Part shown: positions 25,366 through 34,331 of the stretch, piece by piece
Numbering within the stretch: position 1 is the stretch's first letter
How the letters are laid out: each line of letters starts with the position of its first letter
Origin: Aquabacter sp965279295
GTDB taxonomy: Bacteria; Pseudomonadota; Alphaproteobacteria; Rhizobiales; Xanthobacteraceae
Length of the DNA: 64,000 nt
Strand: one strand, 5' to 3'
Assembly: GCA_965279295.1 (NCBI GenBank)
Contig: CBDIHQ010000013.1
Program-made: the position numbers and the translations under genes
Notes under the pieces: model-generated
Seen by the model: the letters and a program-made list of their open reading frames with translations, nothing else
What the model was told of the DNA's origin: nothing
The model's database searches: none

Positions 25366-26271
25366 ATGACACTTCGAGACGAACGCCCCCGCGCCTATGT
25401 CCTCGCCGGGACCCGCCTTTTCGCCAACCGGCCCGCTCCCGGCCTGCATGTGGTGGCGACACCCATCGGCAATCTCGGCGACATCGGCCTGCGCGCGCTC
25501 GAAATCCTCGCCGGAGCGGATGTAATCGCGTGCGAAGACACGCGCATGACTCACCGCCTCACCGACCGCTACGGCATCGAAACCCAGCTCATCCCCTATC
25601 ATGACCACAACGGCGCCAGCATGCGCCCTAAAATCCTTGCCCGCCTCGCTGCCGGCGCCGCCGTGGCGCTGGTGTCGGATGCGGGAACGCCGCTGGTTTC
25701 GGATCCCGGCTACAAGCTGGTGGTGGAGGCGGCGGACGCAGGCTTCAAGATCCATCCTGTTCCCGGCGCCTCGGCGCTGCTGGCCGCGCTCGTGGCGGCG
25801 GGCCTTCCCACCGACCGCTTCCTGTTCGACGGCTTCCTCCCGCCCCGGGACGGGCAACGCCGCAACCGCATCACCGAGCTGAAGCCGATTCCCGCGACCC
25901 TTGTGCTCTATGAGAGCGGTCCCCGCCTGGCGGAAAGTCTGGCCGACCTTGCCGACATCCTGGGAAACCGCCCAGCCGCCGTATGCCGCGAGCTGACCAA
26001 GGCGTTCGAGGAGGTCCGTCGTTCCGATCTCGCGACGCTGGCCGCCCATTACGCCGAGGCGGGCGCGCCGAAGGGGGAAATTGTTCTGGTGATAGGCCCG
26101 CCAGCGGAGGAAATCGCGCAGGACGACGACGTGGACGCGGCCCTCGCCCGCGCCCTCGCCGATCTCTCCCTCAAGGATGCCGTAACCGCCGTGACCGGCC
26201 TCACCGGGCGGCCGAAGCGTGAGGTCTATGCCCGTGCGCTCGCCCTCACCCGGACCGACAGCGATGGATGA
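25366..26271 (+). CDS. rsmI: 16S rRNA (cytidine(1402)-2'-O)-methyltransferase
   Basis: 301 residues. It is a tetrapyrrole-methylase-fold enzyme with LHVVATPIGNLGDIGLRALEILAGAD near 25-51, CEDTRMTHRL, SDAGTPLVSDPGY near 106-117 and FDGFLPP, the standard RsmI motifs. The enzyme methylates the ribose of C1402 in 16S rRNA with SAM. A C-terminal RsmI helix-turn-helix tail is present (SLKDAVTAVTGLTGRPKREVYARAL). yraN overlaps its 3' end by 8 bases. Confidence 0.93.
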   Translation: MTLRDERPRAYVLAGTRLFANRPAPGLHVVATPIGNLGDIGLRALEILAGADVIACEDTRMTHRLTDRYGIETQLIPYHDHNGASMRPKILARLAAGAAVALVSDAGTPLVSDPGYKLVVEAADAGFKIHPVPGASALLAALVAAGLPTDRFLFDGFLPPRDGQRRNRITELKPIPATLVLYESGPRLAESLADLADILGNRPAAVCRELTKAFEEVRRSDLATLAAHYAEAGAPKGEIVLVIGPPAEEIAQDDDVDAALARALADLSLKDAVTAVTGLTGRPKREVYARALALTRTDSDG

Positions 26272-26644
26272 AGCCGCGGCCCGGATTGCCCGCCGGGCCG
26301 CTCACGCGCGGGGCCTGGCAGCGGAAGACCGGGCCGCACGGCTTTTGGAGGCATTGGGCTTCGTCATCCTTGAGCGGCGGGTGCGCACCAAGGCGGGGGA
26401 AATCGACCTCGTGGCGCGCCTCGAAGACCTGCTGGTGTTCTGCGAGGTGAAAGTGCGCGCCAGCCTTGAAGGCGCCGCTTATTCCATCCTGCCGCGCCAG
26501 CGCGCCCGCATCACCGCCGCCGCCGAAGCCTATCTCGCCGCACACCCGGAATTCGCGACCCTTGATGCCCGCTTCGACGCCGTGCTCGTCACCACCCACG
26601 GCAAAGTGCAGCATTTGCCCGGCGCATTCGAGATGGAGACATAG
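26264..26644 (+). CDS. YraN-family (UPF0102) nuclease-like protein
   Basis: 126 residues from the ATG at 26264, inside the end of rsmI. The core RGLAAEDRAARLLEALGFVI, TKAGEIDLVARLEDLLVFCEVKVR matches the UPF0102 fold, which is related to Holliday-junction resolvases with a PD-(D/E)xK-like site (Glu, Asp, then ExK in CEVKVR). The precise role is not established in any organism I can name. It is translationally coupled to rsmI and about 90 bases before gshB. Confidence 0.88.
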   Translation: MDEAAARIARRAAHARGLAAEDRAARLLEALGFVILERRVRTKAGEIDLVARLEDLLVFCEVKVRASLEGAAYSILPRQRARITAAAEAYLAAHPEFATLDARFDAVLVTTHGKVQHLPGAFEMET

Positions 26645-26737
26645 TGCTCGACCCTGGCGGGCGGAGCCGCGCAGTTATAGATAGAAGCCGAACGTCCTCT
26701 TATCCGCAGCGGCCCCGCCGCTCGCCGGAGTTTCCCC

Positions 26738-27682
26738 ATGGCTCTTCAGGTCGCGGTCCAGATGGACCATATCTCGCGCATCAACATTGCCGGGGATTCC
26801 ACCTTCGCGCTGCTTCTGGAGGCGCAGAAGCGCGGCCACGCGCTGGTTCATTATGTGCCCGACCAACTCGCCATGCGCGACGGGCAGGTGTTCGCCACCG
26901 TCGAGGATCTCACCGTTAAGGACGAGGTGGGTGCCCATTTCTCGCTCGGTCCGAAGCGCCGGGTAAGGCTCGACACCTATGACGTTGTCCTGCTGCGGCA
27001 GGACCCGCCGTTCGACATGGCCTATGTCACCTCTACTCACCTCTTGGAGCGCATCCAGCCCAAGACCCTGGTGGTGAACGACCCGGCCAATGTCCGCAAC
27101 GCCCCGGAAAAGATCTTCGTCACCGACTTCCCCGAACTGATGCCGCCGACGCTGATCACCCGCGACCTCGCGGAGATCAAGGCTTTCCGCGCCGAGTTCG
27201 GCGACGTGGTCATGAAGCCGCTCTATGGCCATGGCGGCGGCGCCGTGTTCCGCCTCACGGCAGACGATCTGAATTTCGGCTCACTCTACGACTTCTTTGC
27301 CGTCACCTTCCGCGAGCCCTGGGTCATCCAGCGTTTCCTGCCGGCCGTGAAGCATGGCGACAAGCGCATCATCCTGGTGGATGGCGAGGCGGCGGGCGCA
27401 GTGAACCGTGTGCCGAGCGAAGGCGATCTTCGCTCCAACATGGTGCGCGGCGGGGCGGCAAAACCCACCGACCTGACCGACCGCGAACAGGAAATCTGCG
27501 CCCGCATCGGCCCCGCGCTGCGGGAACGCGGCCTGCTTTTCGTGGGCATCGACGTGATCGACGGCAACCTCACCGAGATCAACGTCACCTCCCCCACGGG
27601 GCTACGCGCCATCAAGCGGCTTGGCGGCCCCGATATCGCCGCCCAGATCTGGGACAAGATCGAGGAAAAGCGCCGCCTGTAG
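26738..27682 (+). CDS. gshB: Glutathione synthetase
   Basis: 314 residues, the normal length of the prokaryotic enzyme. It starts MALQVAVQMDHISRINIAGDSTFALLLEAQKRG and shows LRQDPPFDMAYVTSTHLLE, the ATP-grasp features VMKPLYGHGGGAVFRL, and INVTSPTGLRAIKRL at the C-terminus. It joins gamma-glutamylcysteine and glycine using ATP. It follows rsmI-yraN on the same strand, a common order in alphaproteobacteria. No regulatory site was seen in the 93-base gap. Confidence 0.95.
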   Translation: MALQVAVQMDHISRINIAGDSTFALLLEAQKRGHALVHYVPDQLAMRDGQVFATVEDLTVKDEVGAHFSLGPKRRVRLDTYDVVLLRQDPPFDMAYVTSTHLLERIQPKTLVVNDPANVRNAPEKIFVTDFPELMPPTLITRDLAEIKAFRAEFGDVVMKPLYGHGGGAVFRLTADDLNFGSLYDFFAVTFREPWVIQRFLPAVKHGDKRIILVDGEAAGAVNRVPSEGDLRSNMVRGGAAKPTDLTDREQEICARIGPALRERGLLFVGIDVIDGNLTEINVTSPTGLRAIKRLGGPDIAAQIWDKIEEKRRL

Positions 27683-27734
27683 AACCTAAAGCGCCGCGCC
27701 GCAGTTCTCCTCGTCCAGACCACGGGACTTCCGC

Positions 27735-28046
27735 ATGCCGCAGCCCATCTCCGTCTCCATCCCCCACCGCCTCGGCAAAGAGGAGGCCCTGCGCCGCCTC
27801 CAGACCGGCCTCTCCTCCGTGCGCCAACGCTTCGGCGACAAGCTGAGCGTGATGGAGGAGACCTGGGTGGGCGATCACCTCGACTTCCGCGTGGCCGTGA
27901 TGGGCCAGGAGGCGTCCGGCCTGCTCGATGTCGCGGAAGACGCCGTGCACCTCCAGGTGCAGCTTCCCTGGCTGCTGCACATCATGGCCGAGAAGGCCAA
28001 GGCGCTCATCGACCGCCAGGGCCGCATCCTGCTGGAAAAGAAGTGA
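27735..28046 (+). CDS. Polyhydroxyalkanoic acid system family protein
   Basis: 103 residues. The sequence PISVSIPHRLGKEEALRRLQTGL, a central WVGDHLDFRVAVMGQEASGLLDV and VHLQVQLPWLLHIMAEKAKALI fit the short PHA_gran_rgn family (PF09650), cytosolic proteins found near polyhydroxyalkanoate genes but without a proven mechanism. It follows gshB by 52 bases and is convergent with the methyltransferase gene, 3 bases from its stop. Confidence 0.78.
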   Translation: MPQPISVSIPHRLGKEEALRRLQTGLSSVRQRFGDKLSVMEETWVGDHLDFRVAVMGQEASGLLDVAEDAVHLQVQLPWLLHIMAEKAKALIDRQGRILLEKK

Positions 28047-28049
28047 GGT

Positions 28050-28877
28050 TCAGGCCGGGGTCAGCGTAAGCGTCATGGTATCGACGGTGAAAGTGCCGTC
28101 CGCCTCCAAGTCGAAATGGGCGCGAACCTCCTCGGAAGCCTTTGCCTGCAAGGAGCGGATCGCCGCGACGTGAAGTTCGGGGGTGGCGATCCGTGTGATC
28201 CAAGGCAGGAATTCCAGCCGTAGCCTGCGCTCGACCACTTCCTGTACCTGGAAGCCTTCCGTCTGGGCGGCCCTGGTCCATTCCATCAGCGAATAATCCC
28301 GCACATGGGAGGGATCGCGCAGCAGTTCCACGCTCTGGAGGTACGTGTCCAGAAGCGGGCTGGCCGGCGCGATCACGTCCATGAAGATCGCGCGCCCGCC
28401 CTTCTTCAGCACGTTGCGCGCATGGGCAAGGCCGGATGGCAGGTGCTGCCAGTGATGGGCGCTATAGCGAGACACCACGAAATCGAAGCTGCTTTCGGCG
28501 AACGGCAGGTCTTCCGCCACGCCCTGGACCGGAACGATATTGGTCAAGCCCCGCCGCGCGGCCTCTTCCGTCACGGCCCTCAGCATGTCAGACGATAGGT
28601 CGTAAGCGACCACTTCCGCCACATGGGGCGCAACCGTGAAGCTTACGTGCCCGCCGCCGCAACCCAGATCCAGCACACGGGCGGCGCCCCGCTCGGCCAT
28701 CAATTGGGCCAGGGCTTGGAGATCCTCGCCCTTGGCATGGACCACGCTGGTGACATAAGCGGCCGCCTGTGGGCCGAACTGGCTCGCGACCAGATCCTGG
28801 ATGCTCGCGGCACGCGCTTGGCTGGTGTTCATTCTGGCCTCAGTAGTGTCGGCAGGGCGTTCGACCGGTTCGCTCAT
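28050..28877 (-). CDS. SAM-dependent class I methyltransferase
   Basis: 275 residues from the ATG at 28877, which overlaps the stop of the small upstream gene as ATGA; a second candidate ATG lies at 28832 with GAGG upstream. The SAM motif I is VLDLGCGGGHVSF (about 68-80), followed by DLSSDMLRAV and VVSRYSAHHWQHLPSGLAHARNVLKKGG, as in UbiE/Coq5-type enzymes. The substrate is unknown. It is cotranslated with the 47-residue membrane protein, which could anchor it near the membrane; that is a guess. Confidence 0.82.
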   Translation of the reverse strand: MSEPVERPADTTEARMNTSQARAASIQDLVASQFGPQAAAYVTSVVHAKGEDLQALAQLMAERGAARVLDLGCGGGHVSFTVAPHVAEVVAYDLSSDMLRAVTEEAARRGLTNIVPVQGVAEDLPFAESSFDFVVSRYSAHHWQHLPSGLAHARNVLKKGGRAIFMDVIAPASPLLDTYLQSVELLRDPSHVRDYSLMEWTRAAQTEGFQVQEVVERRLRLEFLPWITRIATPELHVAAIRSLQAKASEEVRAHFDLEADGTFTVDTMTLTLTPA

Positions 28878-29017
28878 AATGCGGCGACGGCAACACACAG
28901 GACGATAAGGGCAAGGGCAATTGGGGCGAACCACAGAGCCTTTATCGCGGCATATTTGAGGCCGCCGGCCGTGCGGCACGGCTGTGTGAGGGCCAGCTGA
29001 GGTCGGGTGTGGTGCAC
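28874..29017 (-). CDS. Small single-pass membrane protein (47 residues)
   Basis: The gene starts with GTG at 29017, 6 bases after AAGGAGAT, a near-perfect ribosome site. It has a short polar N-terminus (MHHTRPQLALTQP), then LKYAAIKALW and a hydrophobic segment FAPIALALIVLCVAVAAL that reaches the C-terminus. Its TGA overlaps the ATG of the methyltransferase gene (ATGA), which argues that it is translated. No family is recognised. Confidence 0.55.
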   Translation of the reverse strand: MHHTRPQLALTQPCRTAGGLKYAAIKALWFAPIALALIVLCVAVAAL

Positions 29018-29105
29018 GGGAAATCTCCTTTCCCCGACCCTCCCACCCCTCACCGTAAGGGCACCATCTGCAATGTGGCGCCGCCTCGTAAGCTCGGCAT
29101 AAGGC

Positions 29106-30383
29106 TCAGGCCGGCGACTTGTCCCGATCCGGATGGTGGAACAGCAGAACAAGGATCACCGAAGAGAACGCCAGCGCCGCCATCAGCAGGAAGCAGTCCG
29201 TGAACGAGCCGCGCAGCCCCAGCACCCAGCCGGTGAGAACCGGCGCCAGGAAGCCGGCGACTGCGAAGGCGAAATCCATGATGCCCAGGGCCGTGGCAGC
29301 GCGTTCCGGCACGATATCCACGTTGACGGCGTAGTACGCCGCGTTCGACCCCATGGAGGCGGCAACCGCAACCGTGATGCCGACGATGGCGACACCGAGA
29401 TTATCGCTGAACGCCACAGGTATCACCGCCAGCGCGGCGATGAGTTGCGAGCCGGCGATCAGATAGCTCCGCGCCACCCGCAGCCGCCCGGTGGTCTTCA
29501 AAAGATGGTCCGACCACCGCCCCAGCGCCCAGAGGGTGATCGCAGCGGCAAGCCAGGGCGCCACGGTGAACAGGCCGACGGTGGCAAGTTCCAGCTTGTA
29601 GACCTGGTGGAGATAGCTCGGCAGCCAGCTCATGAAGAAGAACAGGAAATAGCCGAACACGAAGAACGCCCAGTAATTCACCACAAGCGTCCGGTTGGTG
29701 AGCAGCATGCGAATCACAGCGCGCTCCGGTAGCTTAAGCAGCGCGTGGGAAGTCTTTGCCGTTTCCTGGTCCTTGCGGATATAGGCAAGCTCCGCTGCAT
29801 TGACGTGGCGCGAGCGCGCCGGGTCGTCACGAAACAGAAAATACCAGAGCGGTACCCACGCGATCGACAGCACGAACAGCACAGTGAAGGTCCCTCGCCA
29901 GTCGAGAACGGCGAGAAGCTGGGTGACCACGGGTCCGCCGATGGCAAGGGCGATGGGAACCGCCACCAGGGCATTGCCCAGCGCCGTCGCCCGCTCGTGT
30001 GGCGCCAGCCAATTGCTGACCGCGCCGGTGAGGGCTGGAAAGTTCGGCCCCTCCGACACGCCCAGCAGCACCCGCGCCGCATAAAGGGCAAAGAAGCCGT
30101 TGGCGGCGGCCGTGAGGCCGATGGACAGGCTCCACAGGACGGCCGCGATGGTGAGCACCAACCGGGCGCCGTAGCGGTCCACCGCGAAGCCGCCGATCAG
30201 CGTCGTCACCGCGTAGCCGAGGCCAAAGGCGCCAAGGATCGTGCCTGCATCGGACTTCGACAGTCCGAGGGTCTGCTCCATCATGGGGATGGCATAGGAG
30301 ATGGCGGCGCGGTCGACATAGTTCACCACCGTGATGGCGAACAGCAGGAAGATCACCACCCAACGGAACCGCGTCGCGACCAT
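29106..30383 (-). CDS. MFS transporter (anion:cation symporter type)
   Basis: 425 residues from the ATG at 30383, with GGGGAGGG upstream. About twelve membrane segments are visible. The first reads FLLFAITVVNYVDRAAISYAIP, and the loop after TM2 has GGFAVDRYGARL, the standard MFS motif; this subtype (DHA-like start, NYVDR) fits the ACS family that carries hexuronates, tartrate, phthalate or other organic anions. It is a single gene 88 bases from the small membrane-protein gene. Substrate unknown. Confidence 0.85.
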   Translation of the reverse strand: MVATRFRWVVIFLLFAITVVNYVDRAAISYAIPMMEQTLGLSKSDAGTILGAFGLGYAVTTLIGGFAVDRYGARLVLTIAAVLWSLSIGLTAAANGFFALYAARVLLGVSEGPNFPALTGAVSNWLAPHERATALGNALVAVPIALAIGGPVVTQLLAVLDWRGTFTVLFVLSIAWVPLWYFLFRDDPARSRHVNAAELAYIRKDQETAKTSHALLKLPERAVIRMLLTNRTLVVNYWAFFVFGYFLFFFMSWLPSYLHQVYKLELATVGLFTVAPWLAAAITLWALGRWSDHLLKTTGRLRVARSYLIAGSQLIAALAVIPVAFSDNLGVAIVGITVAVAASMGSNAAYYAVNVDIVPERAATALGIMDFAFAVAGFLAPVLTGWVLGLRGSFTDCFLLMAALAFSSVILVLLFHHPDRDKSPA

Positions 30384-30541
30384 CCAGCCCTCCCCGCCAG
30401 TTCCGCCGGCGTTGGCTCTTAGCCTAAAGGTTGTGCGGCGGAATGGAAGCTGGCACACACCCTAGATGTTCTTAATATGTTCTTGCCCTCTTTCTGGCGC
30501 TCCGATAGTCTTTGCGGATCCTGGGTTGTGGGGAGATTGGC

Positions 30542-32074
30542 GTGATCCAGCGGGTGGCGACAGTCGCATTCGAGGGCGTCGAAGCACGGCCTGTCGACGT
30601 GCAGGTGCACGTCGCACCCGGATTGCCAGCCTTCACAATCGTAGGCTTGCCTGACAAGGCCGTGACCGAGGCGAAGGAGCGGGTGCGCGCGGCGCTGATC
30701 GCATCGGGTCTGGCTTTGCCGGCACGGCGCATCACCATCAATCTCGCGCCTGCCGACCTGCCCAAGGAAGGCTCTCATTACGACCTGCCGATTGCCCTGG
30801 GGCTGATGGCCGCCATCGGCGCCATCCCGTCCGATTGCCTCAAAGGCTTCACCGTGGTGGGCGAACTGGGGCTCGACGGCTCGATCGCGGCGGTGGCCGG
30901 CGTCCTGCCCGCCGCCATCGGCGCCAATGCACGCGGCCATGGCCTCATCTGCCCAGCGGCCTGCGGCGCCGAGGCGGCGTGGGCCAGCCCGGACATGGAT
31001 ATTCTCGCCCCGCTTTCGCTGATCCAGCTCGCCAACCACGTCACCGGCCGGCAGGTTCTGGCGCGGCCCGACCCGCGCATGAGCCGGGGATCGGACAATC
31101 TGCCGGACCTTCGGGACGTGAAAGGCCAGGAGACCGCCAAGCGTGCCCTGGAGGTCGCAGCGGCCGGCGGACATAATTTGCTTTATGTCGGCCCGCCGGG
31201 CGCCGGAAAATCCATGCTGGCGCAGCGCCTGCCCTCCATCCTTCCGCCGCTCACGCCGGCGGAGATGCTCGACGTCTCGATGATCGCCTCAGTGGCGGGC
31301 ACGATTCAGGACGGGGCGCTGGTGGATCGGCGCCCGTTCCGCGCCCCGCACCACTCCGCCTCCATGGCCGCCATGGTCGGTGGTGGCATGAAGGCACGGC
31401 CGGGCGAGGTATCGCTGGCGCATCACGGCGTGCTGTTCCTGGACGAACTGCCGGAATTCTCGCCCCAGGTGCTCGATTCCCTGCGCCAGCCCCTGGAAAC
31501 CGCCGAGGTGTTGATCGCCCGCGCCAATCATCGCGTGACCTATCCCGCGCGCTTCCAGTTGATCGCAGCCATGAACCCCTGCCGCTGCGGCAAGGCTGGT
31601 GAGCCGGGCTTCACCTGCAAGCGCGGCCCGCGCTGCGCCGAGGATTACCAGGGCCGGCTCTCCGGCCCCTTCCTCGACCGCATCGACATCTATCTCGAGG
31701 TTCCGGCCGTGACCGCTGCGGATCTTGTCTTGCCTGCGCCGGCCGAAGGCTCGCGGGAGGTGGCGGCGCGCGTGGCCGCGGCTCGCGCCCTTCAGGCGGA
31801 GCGGTACGCCGCCCTCGACCGGCCCGATATCCGCACCAATGCCCGTGCCGATGGCCCGCTACTGGAAATCGTGGCCAGTCCCGATGCCGCCGGCGCCGCG
31901 CTGCTGCGGGATGCGGCGGAAGCGATGCGTCTGTCCGCGCGCGGCTATCACCGGGTGCTCAAGGTGGCGCGCACCCTTGCAGACCTCGACGGGGCCGAAA
32001 CGCTCGGCCGCCGCCATCTCGCCGAAGCCCTCGCCTATCGCGCACTCGCCGACCGGACCCGCCTCGCAGCGTAA
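30542..32074 (+). CDS. comM: ComM/YifB-family Mg-chelatase-like AAA ATPase
   Basis: 510 residues from a GTG at 30542 with GGGGAGA 5 bases upstream; this start matches homologues that open with a short I-x-RV-x-TVAFEGVEA. The N-terminal Lon-like domain (to about 170) is followed by a Mg-chelatase AAA domain with Walker A YVGPPGAGKSM and Walker B VLFLDELPEF, and the Cys-rich CRCGKAGEPGFTCKRGPRC insert. In other bacteria ComM is a branch-migration helicase for natural transformation. Hairpin 32079-32100 follows it. Confidence 0.92.
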   Translation: MIQRVATVAFEGVEARPVDVQVHVAPGLPAFTIVGLPDKAVTEAKERVRAALIASGLALPARRITINLAPADLPKEGSHYDLPIALGLMAAIGAIPSDCLKGFTVVGELGLDGSIAAVAGVLPAAIGANARGHGLICPAACGAEAAWASPDMDILAPLSLIQLANHVTGRQVLARPDPRMSRGSDNLPDLRDVKGQETAKRALEVAAAGGHNLLYVGPPGAGKSMLAQRLPSILPPLTPAEMLDVSMIASVAGTIQDGALVDRRPFRAPHHSASMAAMVGGGMKARPGEVSLAHHGVLFLDELPEFSPQVLDSLRQPLETAEVLIARANHRVTYPARFQLIAAMNPCRCGKAGEPGFTCKRGPRCAEDYQGRLSGPFLDRIDIYLEVPAVTAADLVLPAPAEGSREVAARVAAARALQAERYAALDRPDIRTNARADGPLLEIVASPDAAGAALLRDAAEAMRLSARGYHRVLKVARTLADLDGAETLGRRHLAEALAYRALADRTRLAA

Positions 32075-32078
32075 TCGC

Positions 32079-32100
32079 GGGGCGGGAGACGGCCCGCCCC
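32079..32100 (+). terminator. GC-rich hairpin after comM
   Basis: GGGGCGGG and CCCGCCCC form a perfect 8-base stem 4 bases past the comM stop codon. No T-run follows, so termination may need Rho. The remaining 80 bases to the next stop codon show nothing else. Confidence 0.5.
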
Positions 32101-32180
32101 TAGCGTGCCGCCCCGAGCGCGAGGGGCTTCTCGTTCACCCGCCGTCTTAGACGGAGACTTGCCGGTCAAAGCGCGACCCG

Positions 32181-32807
32181 TCAGTTCACGGTGTTGATGG
32201 CAACACCTTCGTAGTAGCGGATCTGGCACAGATCGCCGATCGACACCTGCTGTAGATCAGCAAGCACATTGGCGTCTGCAGCCTTCACGGTGCGCACGAA
32301 ACCATCGATGCCCTCGAAGCTGATGGTCCCGGCCGTCTTGTTGATATCCACCAGCATCGAGGTGATCGTTACCTCTCGGAAACCAAAATCCTGCGGCCAG
32401 CCCGGCAGTCCGGCGTCCAGCGCCACTTCCGCCGAAACCTCGCCCGGACGCCCCTGGCGTGCCTTGCCGAGATAGGTCACCACCGCCGGCAGCACCCGGA
32501 TAACCAGGCTCTGGCTGTTGGCGAGTCTCATGACATCACCCATCATGGGCGGCACCAGCACCGACCACCTTTTGCCCCAGCTCCCCTCAAGGACCACCCG
32601 CCGGGTCACCGGGTCCGCGGACACGAACTGCGCCTTGTAGGTCAGCACGTTCATGACGCCGACGCCGGGCACCTCGATGGGCGTGACCGAATTCGGCACG
32701 GGCCGCGGCTGCGCCTGTGCCGATTCGAAGCCGGCAAAAAGCGAGAGCATCCCCAGCGCCGCACCAAGCACCCGCGCCATGGTCTTCCTGTTAGGTAACA
32801 TAGCCAT
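32181..32807 (-). CDS. Hypothetical exported protein
   Basis: 208 residues from the ATG at 32807, preceded by AGGGG. The signal peptide runs MAMLPNRKTMARVLGAALGM to the cut after SAQAQ. The mature protein is rich in beta-strand patterns (VTYLGKARQGRPGEVSAEV, FGFREVTITSMLVDINKTAG, TISFEGIDGFVRTVKAAD) and has one Cys (GDLCQIRYYEG). I do not recognise the family. It is a single gene convergent with comM; the upstream gap to olsB is described separately. Confidence 0.6.
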   Translation of the reverse strand: MAMLPNRKTMARVLGAALGMLSLFAGFESAQAQPRPVPNSVTPIEVPGVGVMNVLTYKAQFVSADPVTRRVVLEGSWGKRWSVLVPPMMGDVMRLANSQSLVIRVLPAVVTYLGKARQGRPGEVSAEVALDAGLPGWPQDFGFREVTITSMLVDINKTAGTISFEGIDGFVRTVKAADANVLADLQQVSIGDLCQIRYYEGVAINTVN

Positions 32808-32822
32808 CCCAATCCCCTGCAT

Positions 32823-33164
32823 GATCTGTCGCGCCCGGACAAATCGTGGTCAGCGTGAGCCAACTAACAATTGACCCTGAACCGCGTTAACCCATTGCCC
32901 TGCCGGCCATTCCGGGCTCCTTTCGGAAACCGCCGGTCGGCTGGCCGGCAGCATCGCGCAAAAGGATGAACAAGCTATCCAAAGCCCGGCAGCGATATTC
33001 TTTCATTGTCACATGACCGTATGAAACTTATGTTGAAGCTGTCCTTCACGCGGAAGGCGGCGCATCTGGTGTCACCGGCGCGTATTGAGCTCGTCATGAC
33101 GGACCGCCGACGGCCACTATAAACCGTCGCCCGTCAGCGACGGCCCAAGGAGGGGGTCGTTGCT
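32823..33164. other. 342-base gap between divergent genes, without a gene
   Basis: It holds the olsB promoter described next and a 9-base inverted repeat CTGCCGGCC/GGCCGGCAG (32900-32908 and 32943-32951) that would make a long stem-loop in the untranslated region or an operator. A weak Pho-box-like TTGTCAC is present at 33006-33012. No open frame here looks coding. Confidence 0.5.
33006..33034 (+). promoter_or_regulatory. Predicted sigma-70 promoter of the olsB-like gene
   Basis: TTGTCA (33006-33011) and TATGTT (33029-33034) with a 17-base spacer are a fair match to consensus. Transcription would begin near 33041, giving a leader of about 120 bases before the ATG at 33165. Confidence 0.42.
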
Positions 33165-34220
33165 ATGAAACGCCAAGTTGCACCCGATCCTCAGCAGCCC
33201 CCCGCCGGCTTCAATATCCCGGCGCTGATGGGGCGCGGCATCGATCTCGCCAAAGAGAGCTTTGCTCGCTTTCCCGGCCCCTTCGCCTGGGCCGAGAGTG
33301 CGTTCGCCGAGGGCGGCATGCCCGGCTTGAACGGGCCGCAGAAGCTGGTTTCAGACTTACGGGCCTATTCTGGCATCCGTCATCGTGAGGCGGTGCCATT
33401 TGGTGAGCCGACACTGCTCGGTCGCCTCGGCGCGCTGGAAGTGCGTCTTGCCCGCACCGCGCGGGACGTGAGGCGCGCCCAGCGGCTGCGCTACAAAGTG
33501 TTCTACGAGGAAAAATCCGCCATCCCCGACGGCCCCGCCCGTCTCGCCCGGCGCGATGTGGATGCCTTCGACACCATCTGCGACCATTTGCTGGTGCTGG
33601 ATCACGATGCAGGCGAGATGGTGCTCGGTCGCCGCAAGCCCAAGGTCGTGGGCACCTATCGTCTGCTGAAGCAGGACGTGGCCCAGCGTCATGGCGGCTT
33701 CTACACCCAGGGCGAATTCGACGTCGCCCGCATCATCGCGGCCCATCCCGGCCTGCGCTTTCTGGAACTTGGCCGCTCCTGCGTGTTGAAGCCCTACCGC
33801 AACAAGCGCACGGTGGAACTGCTCTGGCACGGCGTCTGGGCCTATGTGCTGCGCAACCGCATCGATGTGATGTTCGGCTGCGCCAGCCTGGAAGGCACCG
33901 ACCCGCAGGCGCTCGCCCTGCCCTTGTCTTTCCTGCATCACCACGCTGCCGCGCCCGAGGAATGGCGCGCCAGTGCATTGCCGGCCCTTTATGAGCGCAT
34001 GGACCTCCTGCCGAAGGACGGCATGGACCTCAAGGCGGCCATGCATTCACTGCCGCCGCTCATCAAGGGTTATCTGCGCATCGGCGGATATATCGGCGAT
34101 GGCGCGGTGGTGGATCATCAGTTCGGCACGACAGACGTCATGGTCATCCTCCCGCGATCGGCGATCTCGCCCCGCTATGTCGAGCATTTCGGGCCGAGCG
34201 CGAACCGTCACGCCATTTGA
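33165..34220 (+). CDS. olsB: OlsB-type GNAT N-acyltransferase (ornithine lipid synthesis)
   Basis: 351 residues. After an N-terminal extension of about 75 residues the acyltransferase domain begins (GRLGALEVRLARTARDVRRAQRLRYKVFYEE), with FDTICDHLLVLDH, VGTYRLLKQ and FLELGRSCVLKPYRNKRTVELLWHG, the hallmarks of the OlsB/hemolysin-like family (Acetyltransf_5). OlsB moves a 3-hydroxyacyl group from ACP onto ornithine, the first step to ornithine lipids. An olsA partner is not in this window. AAGGAGGGGG lies upstream of the ATG. Confidence 0.8.
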   Translation: MKRQVAPDPQQPPAGFNIPALMGRGIDLAKESFARFPGPFAWAESAFAEGGMPGLNGPQKLVSDLRAYSGIRHREAVPFGEPTLLGRLGALEVRLARTARDVRRAQRLRYKVFYEEKSAIPDGPARLARRDVDAFDTICDHLLVLDHDAGEMVLGRRKPKVVGTYRLLKQDVAQRHGGFYTQGEFDVARIIAAHPGLRFLELGRSCVLKPYRNKRTVELLWHGVWAYVLRNRIDVMFGCASLEGTDPQALALPLSFLHHHAAAPEEWRASALPALYERMDLLPKDGMDLKAAMHSLPPLIKGYLRIGGYIGDGAVVDHQFGTTDVMVILPRSAISPRYVEHFGPSANRHAI

Positions 34221-34331
34221 CGCCTTCTGGCGCGGCCATTGCGCCTGAGCGCAGGCTGCGTCATTGAAAGGGCTTCCTCGCCGCCTGAGGCCAGAACCCG
34301 GCCATAGCCCGATGCCGCAAAACCGTTGCCT

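Noticed and set aside
25252..26049. Upstream extension of the LpoA-like gene
   Set aside because: It runs antisense through rsmI; the GTG at 25251 precedes a good signal and lipobox.
33006..33023. Pho box upstream of olsB
   Set aside because: Only the first half (TTGTCAC) resembles the consensus; the second (CCGTATG) does not. It fits better as a -35 element.
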